Assembly (NCBI GenBank): GCA_025062175.1
Contig: JANXAX010000002.1
Span: 1-33,371, forward strand
Length of the DNA: 33,371 bases
From: Anaerolineae bacterium
GTDB taxonomy: Bacteria; Chloroflexota; Anaerolineae; 4572-78; NAK82
Direction of reading: 5' to 3'
The notes beneath the pieces are model-generated. The model did not search any database, was not told where the DNA came from, and worked only from the letters and a program-made list of their open reading frames with translations. Positions 7,763 to 15,797 of this stretch are shown piece after piece. The first letter of the stretch is position 1. Each line of letters begins with the position of its first letter. The translations under genes and the position numbers were made by a program.

Positions 7763-9964
7763 TCAGGGCCGGTGCACGTCAGAAACAACAATGCCGTCAA
7801 CTTTAAAGACATTGTCTTGCAAAGTGTGCCCTGCGGATGTCATCGAAAATCTTTGACCACTTACTGAGTCATATACGCCGAAGTGCAAGTAATAGGACCC
7901 CGGCGGTGTATCCGTCGAAACAGGCACGTCAAATCGATCTACCACCCTTGTTCCGGGAAACCATTGGCTAGATGGCCATAGACCAAATAATGGCTGCCGA
8001 TCCTTTTGTCCCCATAATGTGTTGTCCTTAACTAAATGGACAAACACTGTATAGTTACGATCGGTTGTCATTAGAAGCTGCCATTCGAACCACACAGAGA
8101 TCGTCTCGCCCGGCACTACGCTCCGTTTAACCAGACCGTATCCAAGCCAGCGAAGTCGTCGATCGCTCACCACATCGGGCAGATTGATTAATCGCAGTTT
8201 CTCTTGTGGGACAAAGACGCACCAATCAGCGGGGTAGCTTTTATATACGTGGGCTAGACTCCAATTTGGAATCGGCTTTCGTAGTTCCAGTCTGCCACTG
8301 CGATAATCAATATAGTCGCGAAAGATCGACTTATAACGACTCACCATCATAACGTCTAGGATTACGTAGTCTGCATCGATTGCAGCTGGATAAGCCAAAG
8401 CCTGCGATATAGTATTTACAGTGACCGGTAAGATGCGAAAGCGAATCCGATCGGTGTATTTCCAGAACGGTAGCGAATGGCTCGGCCCCCAGAGCACTGT
8501 GAATTTGTTCAGTTCACCGGCGGTTAACCAATGCAGCACTTGCTCGGCATCATGATTATGCCAACTGTCTGCCTCAAAGGGATTCTCAAGTGCCTCCACC
8601 CTGGGAAGAGTCCCCATCACAAACCAAACTGATGTCGCGATCAGGATTATAAATGACAACCGCGTGGTGATGAGGTTGAAAAGGGTCTCCTCATCGCATA
8701 GAGATTTACCATGTATCCTAGACACACCAGTGACCAACAACGACCCTATAAAAAGTAAAATACGCTCGCATACAAACCAGAACGCTTGAGCTGCTAGCAA
8801 ACTGGCAATTGGTATCAGGAACAAAAAGAAACGTGCCGCGATAACGATGTTGGTGTACCAAGCAAACATCAGGAAAGTTAAGCCGAATAACATGAGCTTA
8901 ATGACCATCATATGCGCGTTTGTGCGCAAATGTTCAGCGAGATGCGGTCTGGCCACAACAATAGTCCCAACGCCAAGCATTACCATCACCAACAGCGTTA
9001 ACCACTGATACCCCAACAAACGGGACAAAGTTTGTTCGAAACTAACTGCCCACGGCGTAATAGTTTCCCAGAATGGAAGCCACAGTCGTATAGCTCCATT
9101 CCACAATCTTTCTAGTGCCTGGTACAGGGTATGAGTGGCAAAGTAAGTTGTAACTGTCGGCAACGTGTGTGGATCCTCAACCCAGCTCTGCCGCCACTTG
9201 TCTAGCCACATGGCATGGGTCGTGGCGAAATTATAAAATGGCGAGCCAAATGCCCAGTAGTTGAATAGAAGCAGAGGCGCTGTGACTACGCTAAAGGTTG
9301 CCCCCTGAGCCAATATAGACATGGCTATCCGACGAGGATGAGGCCAGTGGGTTAATATAGCCGCTATTAGACCTGCTATCAACAAGAAGTTCCCCGTACC
9401 TTTAGTGAGGTATGCCAAGCCACTGAACAGCCCAACAAGCGTCCATTTACGGAGGCCATCCTTCTGTGAGACCGCGCAATACAGGAAGTACCAACCTATC
9501 CAGAAGACGAGAACCAGCAAGCTCTCTGCCAGCGCTGTGGTGGAATGATAAATAAATTCAACATTCAGGCTCAGGATCAGAGCAGCGAGCAACGCGGCTT
9601 TCTGTCCAGCGATATATCTGCCCAACAGAAATAACAACAGAATTACTCCAACCCCACATGCGAGGCTCACAATCTTTGCCCAGGTAAAGTAGTTCCAAGA
9701 GCGCTTTGCAAAAGGCAACAACAGGAGTGGATAAAGCGGATGGCGCGTACCATCCGATAAAATTCCTTTCTCTTTGAGGTCCAGTCCCAGCTGTAGCGTT
9801 ACCCCCTGGTCTCCAGCGTTAGAATTACCATTTGCGATTATACCCTGCCAGCCAAGCACTATAAATCGAAGGGCAATAGCGATCAACACTATAAATGTCA
9901 GGTAAGCAGATATGGGCAAACCCCTTTGCTTTAGATTGTTATTCGAACAGTGTGGATTGATCAT
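7763..9964 (-). CDS. GT-C membrane glycosyltransferase (ArnT/PMT/GT39-like)
   Basis: This large membrane protein of 733 residues has about a dozen hydrophobic helices between residues 18 and 470 and a soluble beta-rich C-terminal domain of about 250 residues. The first extracytoplasmic loop carries the acidic motif NAGDQGV (Asp52), where GT-C enzymes keep their catalytic aspartate, followed by RHPLYPLLL and TTALAESLLV, which fit the GT39/ArnT fold. Such enzymes transfer a sugar from a polyprenyl-phosphate donor to a lipid or protein outside the membrane. The C-terminal part (SVWFEWQLL, YTVFVHL, PPGSYYLHFGVYD) resembles the beta-sandwich often attached to such transferases. ATG 9964 follows GGAAGA. 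The gene is visibly more AT-rich than its neighbours, which suggests separate ancestry. Donor and acceptor are unknown. Confidence 0.8.
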   Translation of the reverse strand: MINPHCSNNNLKQRGLPISAYLTFIVLIAIALRFIVLGWQGIIANGNSNAGDQGVTLQLGLDLKEKGILSDGTRHPLYPLLLLPFAKRSWNYFTWAKIVSLACGVGVILLLFLLGRYIAGQKAALLAALILSLNVEFIYHSTTALAESLLVLVFWIGWYFLYCAVSQKDGLRKWTLVGLFSGLAYLTKGTGNFLLIAGLIAAILTHWPHPRRIAMSILAQGATFSVVTAPLLLFNYWAFGSPFYNFATTHAMWLDKWRQSWVEDPHTLPTVTTYFATHTLYQALERLWNGAIRLWLPFWETITPWAVSFEQTLSRLLGYQWLTLLVMVMLGVGTIVVARPHLAEHLRTNAHMMVIKLMLFGLTFLMFAWYTNIVIAARFFLFLIPIASLLAAQAFWFVCERILLFIGSLLVTGVSRIHGKSLCDEETLFNLITTRLSFIILIATSVWFVMGTLPRVEALENPFEADSWHNHDAEQVLHWLTAGELNKFTVLWGPSHSLPFWKYTDRIRFRILPVTVNTISQALAYPAAIDADYVILDVMMVSRYKSIFRDYIDYRSGRLELRKPIPNWSLAHVYKSYPADWCVFVPQEKLRLINLPDVVSDRRLRWLGYGLVKRSVVPGETISVWFEWQLLMTTDRNYTVFVHLVKDNTLWGQKDRQPLFGLWPSSQWFPGTRVVDRFDVPVSTDTPPGSYYLHFGVYDSVSGQRFSMTSAGHTLQDNVFKVDGIVVSDVHRP

Positions 9965-10014
9965 AACTTTCTTCCGTAGTCCCAGAACAAATGGGTTTGG
10001 ATGTAGTGTTACTG

Positions 10015-11526
10015 TTATGCGACGCTAATTCCTAACCGCGCTGCAATACCAAGTGTCTGGACGGTCAAGCGGCAGAATTCTGCGTAAAAACGATCATATA
10101 AGGCTCGTTGCATCGGCTGCGGCTCATAACGCTGGCGCAGTTGGATCATGCGGCGCAGAGTTGTATAGTGATCGTCCATCGGAATCATTCCGCAGCCCAT
10201 TCCAGCCAGCAGCGCGGCGCCATAAGCCGCCGCCGCACTGCCTACTTCTGGTACCAGGACGGGCAGGCCGGTCACGTCGGCTGTGATCTGGTTCCACAAC
10301 GCGCTCTCCGCCGGACCACCTGTCAGGCGCAGCTCGTGAATGGCGATCCCTATCCGTTCCAGGCGTGCGATCGTCTCGCGCAGTGCATAGGCAGTGCCTT
10401 CCATTACGGCACGACAGAGGTCACCGCGCGTCGTGGTGGCGGTGAGGCCAAAATAGCAACCGGCGCGCTGCTGCGCAGGGTCGGGATTGGTGGAGATCAG
10501 CAGATAGGGGAGATACAGCAGGCCATGTGATCCTGGCGGGGAAGCAGCGGCCAGTTCGTTCATTTGGCGGAACTCAGATTCGCGCGCTGCGCCGAAGAGC
10601 ATGGTCGCCAGCCAGCGGTAACTGCCACCGGAGGCGACCACCTCACGCATGTCATAACGCACAAACAGTCCCGGGATGACTGAGCATGTCGTGTAAAGAT
10701 CGGGGTGATAGCCGCCCTCGGCGGTGGAAAAGCACAACAGCTCAGTCGTGCCACGCATCACCACCGACTGGCCCACATCCAATGCGCCCACTGCCAACAC
10801 GACCACTACCGAGTCCTGCGCACCTGCCACCACCGGCGTGCCTTCACATAGACCGGTGTCCTGTGCCGCCGTTCGGGTCACTCGCCCGACCACAGCGTGG
10901 GATTCACATAAGGTGGGAAATTTTTTCTCGTCAAGGCCAATGGCGCGCACAAAATGGCTGTTCCATGCGCGTTTCGTTCTGTCGAAGGACAGGTGGAAGC
11001 CCCAATCCGATGTGGTTGCTATGAAGTTACCAGTGAAGCGATAGATCAGATAGCTGAGCGTGGTGAGGAACTTGTATGTGCGCGCATAACGCTCCGGCTC
11101 GTGCTCGCGGAGCCACATCATCCGTGGTTCTGGTTGGTCGTAGATATTATTGCCGGTGACGTGCCCCAGCTCGTCTCCGAACAGCTGGCGGATGCGCGCC
11201 TGTTGTGCTGTCGCGCGGGTATCTGTCCAGATGAGCGCGTTGCCGAGCGGTTGCCCCTGCGCGTCTACTGGCTGGCAGGCACACCCTTGGGCACTGAAGC
11301 TGAGGCCTGCAATCTGAGCAGGGCTGATCCGACTTTCCTCCAGAACTTGGCGCACCGTGTGGCAGACACCTTGCCACCAATCCGCAGCACTTTGCTCCTG
11401 GTATCCCGGCGCAGGGGTGAACGTGGGGTGGCTATGTATCGCGCTGGTGAGGATGTGACCCGTCTCGTCGACCAGCACAGCTTTGGTGTTGGAGGTGCCG
11501 ACGTCAATCCCGAGCAGGTAGTGCAT
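10015..11526 (-). CDS. FGGY-family carbohydrate kinase (xylulokinase/gluconokinase-like)
   Basis: About 503 residues with both FGGY domains. The N-terminal phosphate loop is GIDVGTSNTKAVLVD, the interdomain segment VVAGAQDSVVVVLAVGALDV carries the conserved aspartate, and the C-terminal ATP-binding part shows LTGGPAESALWNQITAD followed by AAAAYGAALLAG. FGGY kinases phosphorylate pentuloses, gluconate, glycerol or polyols in the cytoplasm. Where xylulokinases have a QMHG-type substrate motif, this protein reads SAQGCACQPVD, so a xylulose substrate should not be assumed. ATG 11526 was chosen because the open frame above it overlaps the end of moeA, and AGGGA lies about seven bases upstream. It follows moeA by 34 bases and is probably co-transcribed. 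Confidence 0.85.
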   Translation of the reverse strand: MHYLLGIDVGTSNTKAVLVDETGHILTSAIHSHPTFTPAPGYQEQSAADWWQGVCHTVRQVLEESRISPAQIAGLSFSAQGCACQPVDAQGQPLGNALIWTDTRATAQQARIRQLFGDELGHVTGNNIYDQPEPRMMWLREHEPERYARTYKFLTTLSYLIYRFTGNFIATTSDWGFHLSFDRTKRAWNSHFVRAIGLDEKKFPTLCESHAVVGRVTRTAAQDTGLCEGTPVVAGAQDSVVVVLAVGALDVGQSVVMRGTTELLCFSTAEGGYHPDLYTTCSVIPGLFVRYDMREVVASGGSYRWLATMLFGAARESEFRQMNELAAASPPGSHGLLYLPYLLISTNPDPAQQRAGCYFGLTATTTRGDLCRAVMEGTAYALRETIARLERIGIAIHELRLTGGPAESALWNQITADVTGLPVLVPEVGSAAAAYGAALLAGMGCGMIPMDDHYTTLRRMIQLRQRYEPQPMQRALYDRFYAEFCRLTVQTLGIAARLGISVA

Positions 11527-11560
11527 GGAGCATCCCTGTTCTCCAGGTGTGCTTTTCAGT

Positions 11561-12805
11561 TCAGTTGTTGGCTGGTGTTTCCACGTCGCGTACGGGGGCA
11601 ATCAGCCATGCTTCCAGCTCGCTGCCGGCAGGGAAGGTCTCCTGCTCGGCCGGCAGCACCAACAGAGCATTGGCACCCACCATCGAGAGCAGACGGCCAG
11701 AGCCCTGATAGCCGGTTGTGTGGGCGGTGTAACGACCGTCGGGGTGACGTCGCACCACAGCGCGCTGGAATTCGACCCGGTCAGGTTCGTGTCGGATGGC
11801 ATGCTCGATGATGACCCGTTGACGTGGACGATACAGGTGGGTGTGTCCGGCCATCTTGAGCAATGCCGGGCGCACATAGACCTCGAAGCTCACCAGTGCG
11901 CTGACGGGGAAACCTGGCATGGCAAACACCGGAATGCCATCCACAGTCGCAAAAGTGACCGGCTTGCCCGGCCGGGCGCGCACACGGCCGAAGTGGATCG
12001 TACCGCGTGCCGCCAGGTACGGTTTGATCAGGTCCAACTCCCCCATGCTGACCCCGCCTGAAGTCAACACGGCATCGGCCTGGCGCAGCGCACTCTCCAA
12101 CGCTTCTTGCACAGCTTCCGCTCGGTCGGGGATGCGTCCCCAGTCGAGCGGTTGCCCGCCCGCCTCACGCACGGCGCTTAGCAAGCTGTAGCGGTTGGAG
12201 TCACGAATCTGCCCCGGTCGCGGTTGCTCGTGAGGATCGACCAGCTCGTCGCCCGTGGAAAGGACGGCCACCCGAGGACGGGGATAAACCGAGACGTGGG
12301 TCCGGCCGATGGTCGCCAACAGACCGATTTCAGCAGCGCCCAACACAGTGCCATGCGAAAGCACTCGTTGGCCGGCGGCTAAGTCTTGCCCTATTGGGCG
12401 GACATTATCGCCCGCAGCAGGTTGAACATGGAGGCGTATGGAGCTATCTCCCTCTGGACTGGTGTGTTCAATCATGACCACAGCGTCGGCGCCTGCGGGG
12501 AGCGGCGCACCGGTCATCACGTGCACCGCGCTGCCCGGAGTGACGGTGAGCGTGCCCATCGAACCGGCCGGTTGTGCCCCGATAACCCGGCGTACGGGCG
12601 ATGGATCCGCAGCGATCACTGCATAGCCGTCCACCGCCGAAGCAGCAAAAGGGGGCATTGCTTCCGAGGCATCGATGTCTTCGGCCAGGACAAAGCCCAG
12701 TGCATCTGTAAAGTTTATTGTCACTGGCGTAAGAGGACGTACGTGCTGCAGAATTGTCTCGATGGCAGCTTCCACGGAGATCATTGGGTAGGGTGATTCG
12801 CGCAT
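11561..12805 (-). CDS. moeA: Molybdopterin molybdenumtransferase MoeA
   Basis: At 414 residues this has the length and domain order of MoeA, which inserts molybdate into adenylylated molybdopterin, the last step of molybdenum cofactor synthesis. Recognisable elements are FADALGFVLAEDI-like text (here FTDALGFVLAEDIDA), AVDGYAV, MTGAPLPAGADAVVM, the MogA-like domain with STGDELV and TSGGVSMGE, and the GKPVTFA and PGFPVSALV loops. The C-terminal 80 residues form the domain IV beta barrel. ATG 12805 is preceded by GGAGGGAA. The start lies inside the end of the ModE-like gene with a 25-base overlap, implying translational coupling. No other cofactor gene lies in the window. Confidence 0.95.
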   Translation of the reverse strand: MRESPYPMISVEAAIETILQHVRPLTPVTINFTDALGFVLAEDIDASEAMPPFAASAVDGYAVIAADPSPVRRVIGAQPAGSMGTLTVTPGSAVHVMTGAPLPAGADAVVMIEHTSPEGDSSIRLHVQPAAGDNVRPIGQDLAAGQRVLSHGTVLGAAEIGLLATIGRTHVSVYPRPRVAVLSTGDELVDPHEQPRPGQIRDSNRYSLLSAVREAGGQPLDWGRIPDRAEAVQEALESALRQADAVLTSGGVSMGELDLIKPYLAARGTIHFGRVRARPGKPVTFATVDGIPVFAMPGFPVSALVSFEVYVRPALLKMAGHTHLYRPRQRVIIEHAIRHEPDRVEFQRAVVRRHPDGRYTAHTTGYQGSGRLLSMVGANALLVLPAEQETFPAGSELEAWLIAPVRDVETPANN

Positions 12806-13179
12806 GGTTCCCTCCCGGGGACAAATGGTTCGTCCGATTTGGGCAAGAGATCGCCAAAAGCTGCTTGGAAACGTTCCTGGATCAGCTCATCTAGACCACG
12901 CTCAAACTGTTGGAAGCGCTGGACATAGTCGGCTGCGGCAGGAGTCAGGCGTGCTCCTCCTCCGCCTACACCGCCTGTTTGGGTGCTCAACAAAGGAACA
13001 CCCAGGCATCGCTCACATTCCCGGATCTTGTCCCAGGCGCGATGATAGGGGATGTTCAGGCGCTGGGCAGCGGCAGAGATGGAGCCGGTTTCCTGCACGG
13101 CCAACAGCAGAGCGACACGCCAGCGGCTGAGCGCCACCTGGCCATTACATTCGATCCACACATTTGCCTTGGCTTGCAA
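12781..13179 (-). CDS. ModE-like N-terminal DNA-binding protein (HTH only)
   Basis: This 132-residue protein matches the winged-helix DNA-binding domain of ModE, the molybdate-responsive regulator. The helix-turn-helix lies at about residues 28-52 (GSISAAAQRLNIPYHRAWD), followed by the glycine-rich wing TGGVGGGGARLTP that is diagnostic of the family. The C-terminal molybdate-binding (TOBE/Mop) domains of Escherichia coli ModE are absent. Translation appears to start at TTG 13179, with GAGGAG just upstream. The end overlaps the moeA start by 25 bases. The pairing suggests control of molybdenum cofactor or Mo-enzyme genes, but without the sensor domain the signal is unclear. Confidence 0.87.
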   Translation of the reverse strand: MQAKANVWIECNGQVALSRWRVALLLAVQETGSISAAAQRLNIPYHRAWDKIRECERCLGVPLLSTQTGGVGGGGARLTPAAADYVQRFQQFERGLDELIQERFQAAFGDLLPKSDEPFVPGREPCANHPTQ

Positions 13180-13243
13180 GCTCTCCTCACCTTATGTCCC
13201 ATCGAGCTCGTCTTCTCTTGACCGCGCGAACGGTGCTGGGATG

Positions 13244-13762
13244 TCAAAGAATTGTGCCTCTTTTGCACCATTCCGCTTCATAGCGCAACAGCGCCGCTTT
13301 ACGTCCTACCCCCCAACGGTAGCCGCCGAGCGTGCCGTCTTCGCGCACGACACGGTGACATGGGATAAGCAGGGCAACTGGATTGGCCGCACACGCGCGC
13401 GCCACAGCACGCGCAGCATTTGGCCGGCCGAGTGCGGCAGCCACCTGGCCATAGGTGCGTGTCTGACCGCAGGGAATGCGCTGGAGCGCCTGCCACACTT
13501 CCCTTTGAAACGGGGTCGCGCGGACGTCCAGAGGCAATGCAGGAGGCGCACGGCGACCTTCGAGATAGGCCAAAACCGGGGTGATATAGTCGGATAGGGC
13601 GATTGCGCCACAAGCCAGAGCTGCCAGAGCGAACTCAGTGCGCAGCTGCGCTTCCAGCTCGGCGGCCGTGTCCCCTAGTTTGAGGGCACACACACCGCGC
13701 TCCGTGGCTGCAAGCAACAGCCATTCCAGCGGGCAGGGGAGGCATGCGTAATGGACCCGCAT
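13244..13762 (-). CDS. ogt: Methylated-DNA--protein-cysteine methyltransferase (Ogt-like)
   Basis: This 172-residue suicide DNA-repair protein moves the methyl group from O6-methylguanine to its own cysteine. The active-site motif is IPCHRVV, preceded by the recognition-helix region ATPFQREVWQALQRIPCGQT and RTYGQVAAALGRPNAARAV with its conserved arginine, and followed by LGGYRWGVGRKAALL. The N-terminal 70 residues form the small ribonuclease-H-like domain of the Ogt/AGT type. ATG 13762 is only six bases from the stop of the biotin-carrier gene, so it is probably translated from the same message. The carboxylase genes give no functional link; this looks like simple operon sharing. Confidence 0.95.
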   Translation of the reverse strand: MRVHYACLPCPLEWLLLAATERGVCALKLGDTAAELEAQLRTEFALAALACGAIALSDYITPVLAYLEGRRAPPALPLDVRATPFQREVWQALQRIPCGQTRTYGQVAAALGRPNAARAVARACAANPVALLIPCHRVVREDGTLGGYRWGVGRKAALLRYEAEWCKRGTIL

Positions 13763-13768
13763 AGCATC

Positions 13769-14266
13769 TCAGCCGATCGTGACCAGGATCTGATTCTGTT
13801 CGACGCGGTCGCCCGTCTTGACGCGCACGCTGCGCACAATGCCGCCGCGCGGTGCCTTGAACTCGTTCTGCATCTTCATCGATTCTAACACGACCACCCG
13901 TTCACCAGCCGCCACCTCCTGGCCGACGACGACAGGCACATCCACCACCACACCTGGCATCGGCGCCTTGATGAGGATCTCGCCCACTGGCGTCGTCGGC
14001 ACCCGCTGTAAGCCGGCCAGACGCCGCGTGCGCTCATCCTCCACTTTGACTTCAAAGAGGCCCTCCTGCATCACGAGCAAGTAACGTTCTTCTTGCTCGT
14101 CGATGTAGACATCATAGGAACGGCCGTCTACCAGCAGGGAGAACAGATGCGAGCGACCAATGCTCTGCATATCGACGACGTGCGGCACCCCGTTGACCGT
14201 CACCTCACCGGCGCGATTGATCTCGATGACGTATTCCTTCTCCTCGATAGTGGCAATGTACTTCAC
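13769..14266 (-). CDS. Biotin carboxyl carrier protein of an acyl-CoA carboxylase
   Basis: This 165-residue protein carries the C-terminal biotinyl domain with the modification site ESMKM (Lys131) and the barrel sequences APMPGVVVDV and VKTGDRVEQNQIL. The preceding 90 residues are beta-rich and resemble the region between biotin carboxylase and biotin domains in propionyl/acetyl-CoA carboxylase alpha subunits, here as a separate protein. Biotin on Lys131 would shuttle carboxyl groups from the biotin carboxylase to the carboxyltransferase encoded upstream. GTG 14266 is the likely start, with GTGAGGGA about nine bases ahead. It lies 20 bases after the biotin carboxylase gene. Confidence 0.93.
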   Translation of the reverse strand: MKYIATIEEKEYVIEINRAGEVTVNGVPHVVDMQSIGRSHLFSLLVDGRSYDVYIDEQEERYLLVMQEGLFEVKVEDERTRRLAGLQRVPTTPVGEILIKAPMPGVVVDVPVVVGQEVAAGERVVVLESMKMQNEFKAPRGGIVRSVRVKTGDRVEQNQILVTIG

Positions 14267-14286
14267 GGGGCGATTCCCTCACCGGT

Positions 14287-15783
14287 TCAGCGCAGAGGTC
14301 GACGCAATGCGTCGCGCCGTGCGGCCATCTTCCACGGGCTGAGACGATCTTGGTGCAGCAGCACCGCTTGCTGCGTGCGCTGATGGGCAAATAGAGTGGC
14401 GGCGATGGCCGCGACCTCCGGGATGTGTGGCTGCACTGTCTGCTCGATAGTAAAGTGGTTTTCTAGGAAACGCGTGTCCAATTGACCTCCTTGATAACGG
14501 GTGCTGTTCATCACTTGAATATGGAAAGGGATTGTGGTCTTGACTCCCACAATCTGGTACTCCACCAATGCGCGGCGCATGCGCAAAATTGCTTCAGCAC
14601 GCGTCTCGCCCCAGACGATCAGCTTGGCGATCAGCGAGTCGTAATACGGTGTGATCTGCATCCCCTGATAGATACCGCTTTCCAGACGTACTCCAGGACC
14701 GGTCGGTTCCCAGAGGCCCACGATCTCACCCGTGGAGGGCATGAAATTGTGATAGGGGTCTTCGGCCAGGATGCGGCATTCGATCGACCAGCCTTTAATC
14801 CGGATGTCATCTTGGCTGTAGCGCAATTTGCGGCCGGCGGCAATGCGCAACATCTCTTTGACGATGTCGACTCCGGTCACCATTTCGGTCACGGCGTGTT
14901 CCACTTGCAGGCGCGTGTTCATTTCTAGGAAGTAGAAGTTGCCATCTTGATCCAGGAGGAACTCAACTGTGCCGGCGCTGACATAGCCCGCCTGTTTAGC
15001 CACCTTCACCGCTGCCTCGCCCATGCGCCTGCGCAGATCCTCGTTCAGGGCGAGCGACGGAGCTTCTTCGATCAGCTTTTGATGCCGCCGTTGGATGGAA
15101 CACTCGCGTTCACCGAGGTGGATGACGTTGCCGTGCTGATCCGCCAGGATCTGGAACTCGATGTGGCGGATGGTGTCCAACATTTTTTCCACATAGACGC
15201 GGTCATCGCCGAAAGCAGCACGCGCTTCGTTGCGCGCGAGGCGCAACGCCTCGGGCAACTCCTCGAGCGTGTTCACCCGGCGCATCCCCTTGCCTCCACC
15301 GCCTGCGGCTGCTTTCACCAACAGCGGGAAGCCAATCGCAGCGCATTTGGCCATCAAGTCGTCGTCATGGAGGGTCTCCTGGACGCCGGGGATGATCGGG
15401 ATGCCGGCGGCGGCCATAGTGTTGCGCGCCACTGTCTTATCACCCATCATACGCATTGCGGCGGGCGGTGGTCCGATCCAGATGAGCCCGGCGTCGAGAA
15501 CAGCTTGGGCAAATTCAGGGTTCTCGGCCAGGAAACCATAACCCGGATGGATGCCGTCGACCTGGGCTTTCTTTGCCACATCAATGATGCGATCGATGCG
15601 CAGATAGCTTTCGATGGCGGGCGCGGGGCCGATGCAATAAGCTTCCTGCGCATGCCGCACATGGGGCGCCGTGCGGTCCGCCTCGGAGTAGACGGCCACT
15701 GTGGCCAACCCCATCTCCTGACAAGCGCGCATGATGCGCACCGCGATTTCACCGCGATTAGCCACCAACACTTTCCTGAGCAT
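14287..15783 (-). CDS. accC: Biotin carboxylase subunit of acyl-CoA carboxylase
   Basis: This 498-residue ATP-grasp enzyme uses ATP and bicarbonate to carboxylate the biotin carrier. Domains run in the expected order. The N-terminal domain starts KVLVANRGEIAVRI and includes DGIHPGYGFLAEN. The ATP-grasp lid has KAAAGGGGKGMRRV, and GERECSIQRRHQK and EMNTRLQVEHAVTEM hold the catalytic and metal-binding residues. The C-terminal domain ends near residue 450. About 50 extra residues (from HIPEVAAIAATL) form a tail beyond the AccC core, as in carboxylases of the propionyl-CoA type. It lies 14 bases after the carboxyltransferase gene, so the three genes form one unit. The acyl-CoA used cannot be fixed from this subunit. 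Confidence 0.95.
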   Translation of the reverse strand: MLRKVLVANRGEIAVRIMRACQEMGLATVAVYSEADRTAPHVRHAQEAYCIGPAPAIESYLRIDRIIDVAKKAQVDGIHPGYGFLAENPEFAQAVLDAGLIWIGPPPAAMRMMGDKTVARNTMAAAGIPIIPGVQETLHDDDLMAKCAAIGFPLLVKAAAGGGGKGMRRVNTLEELPEALRLARNEARAAFGDDRVYVEKMLDTIRHIEFQILADQHGNVIHLGERECSIQRRHQKLIEEAPSLALNEDLRRRMGEAAVKVAKQAGYVSAGTVEFLLDQDGNFYFLEMNTRLQVEHAVTEMVTGVDIVKEMLRIAAGRKLRYSQDDIRIKGWSIECRILAEDPYHNFMPSTGEIVGLWEPTGPGVRLESGIYQGMQITPYYDSLIAKLIVWGETRAEAILRMRRALVEYQIVGVKTTIPFHIQVMNSTRYQGGQLDTRFLENHFTIEQTVQPHIPEVAAIAATLFAHQRTQQAVLLHQDRLSPWKMAARRDALRRPLR

Positions 15784-15797
15784 CGTGCCCTATACCC

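Noticed and set aside
10954..11811. Long plus-strand open frame of 285 codons antisense to the FGGY kinase and moeA genes
   Set aside because: It lies opposite two well-recognised genes, has no family resemblance and arises from high GC content in the opposite frame.
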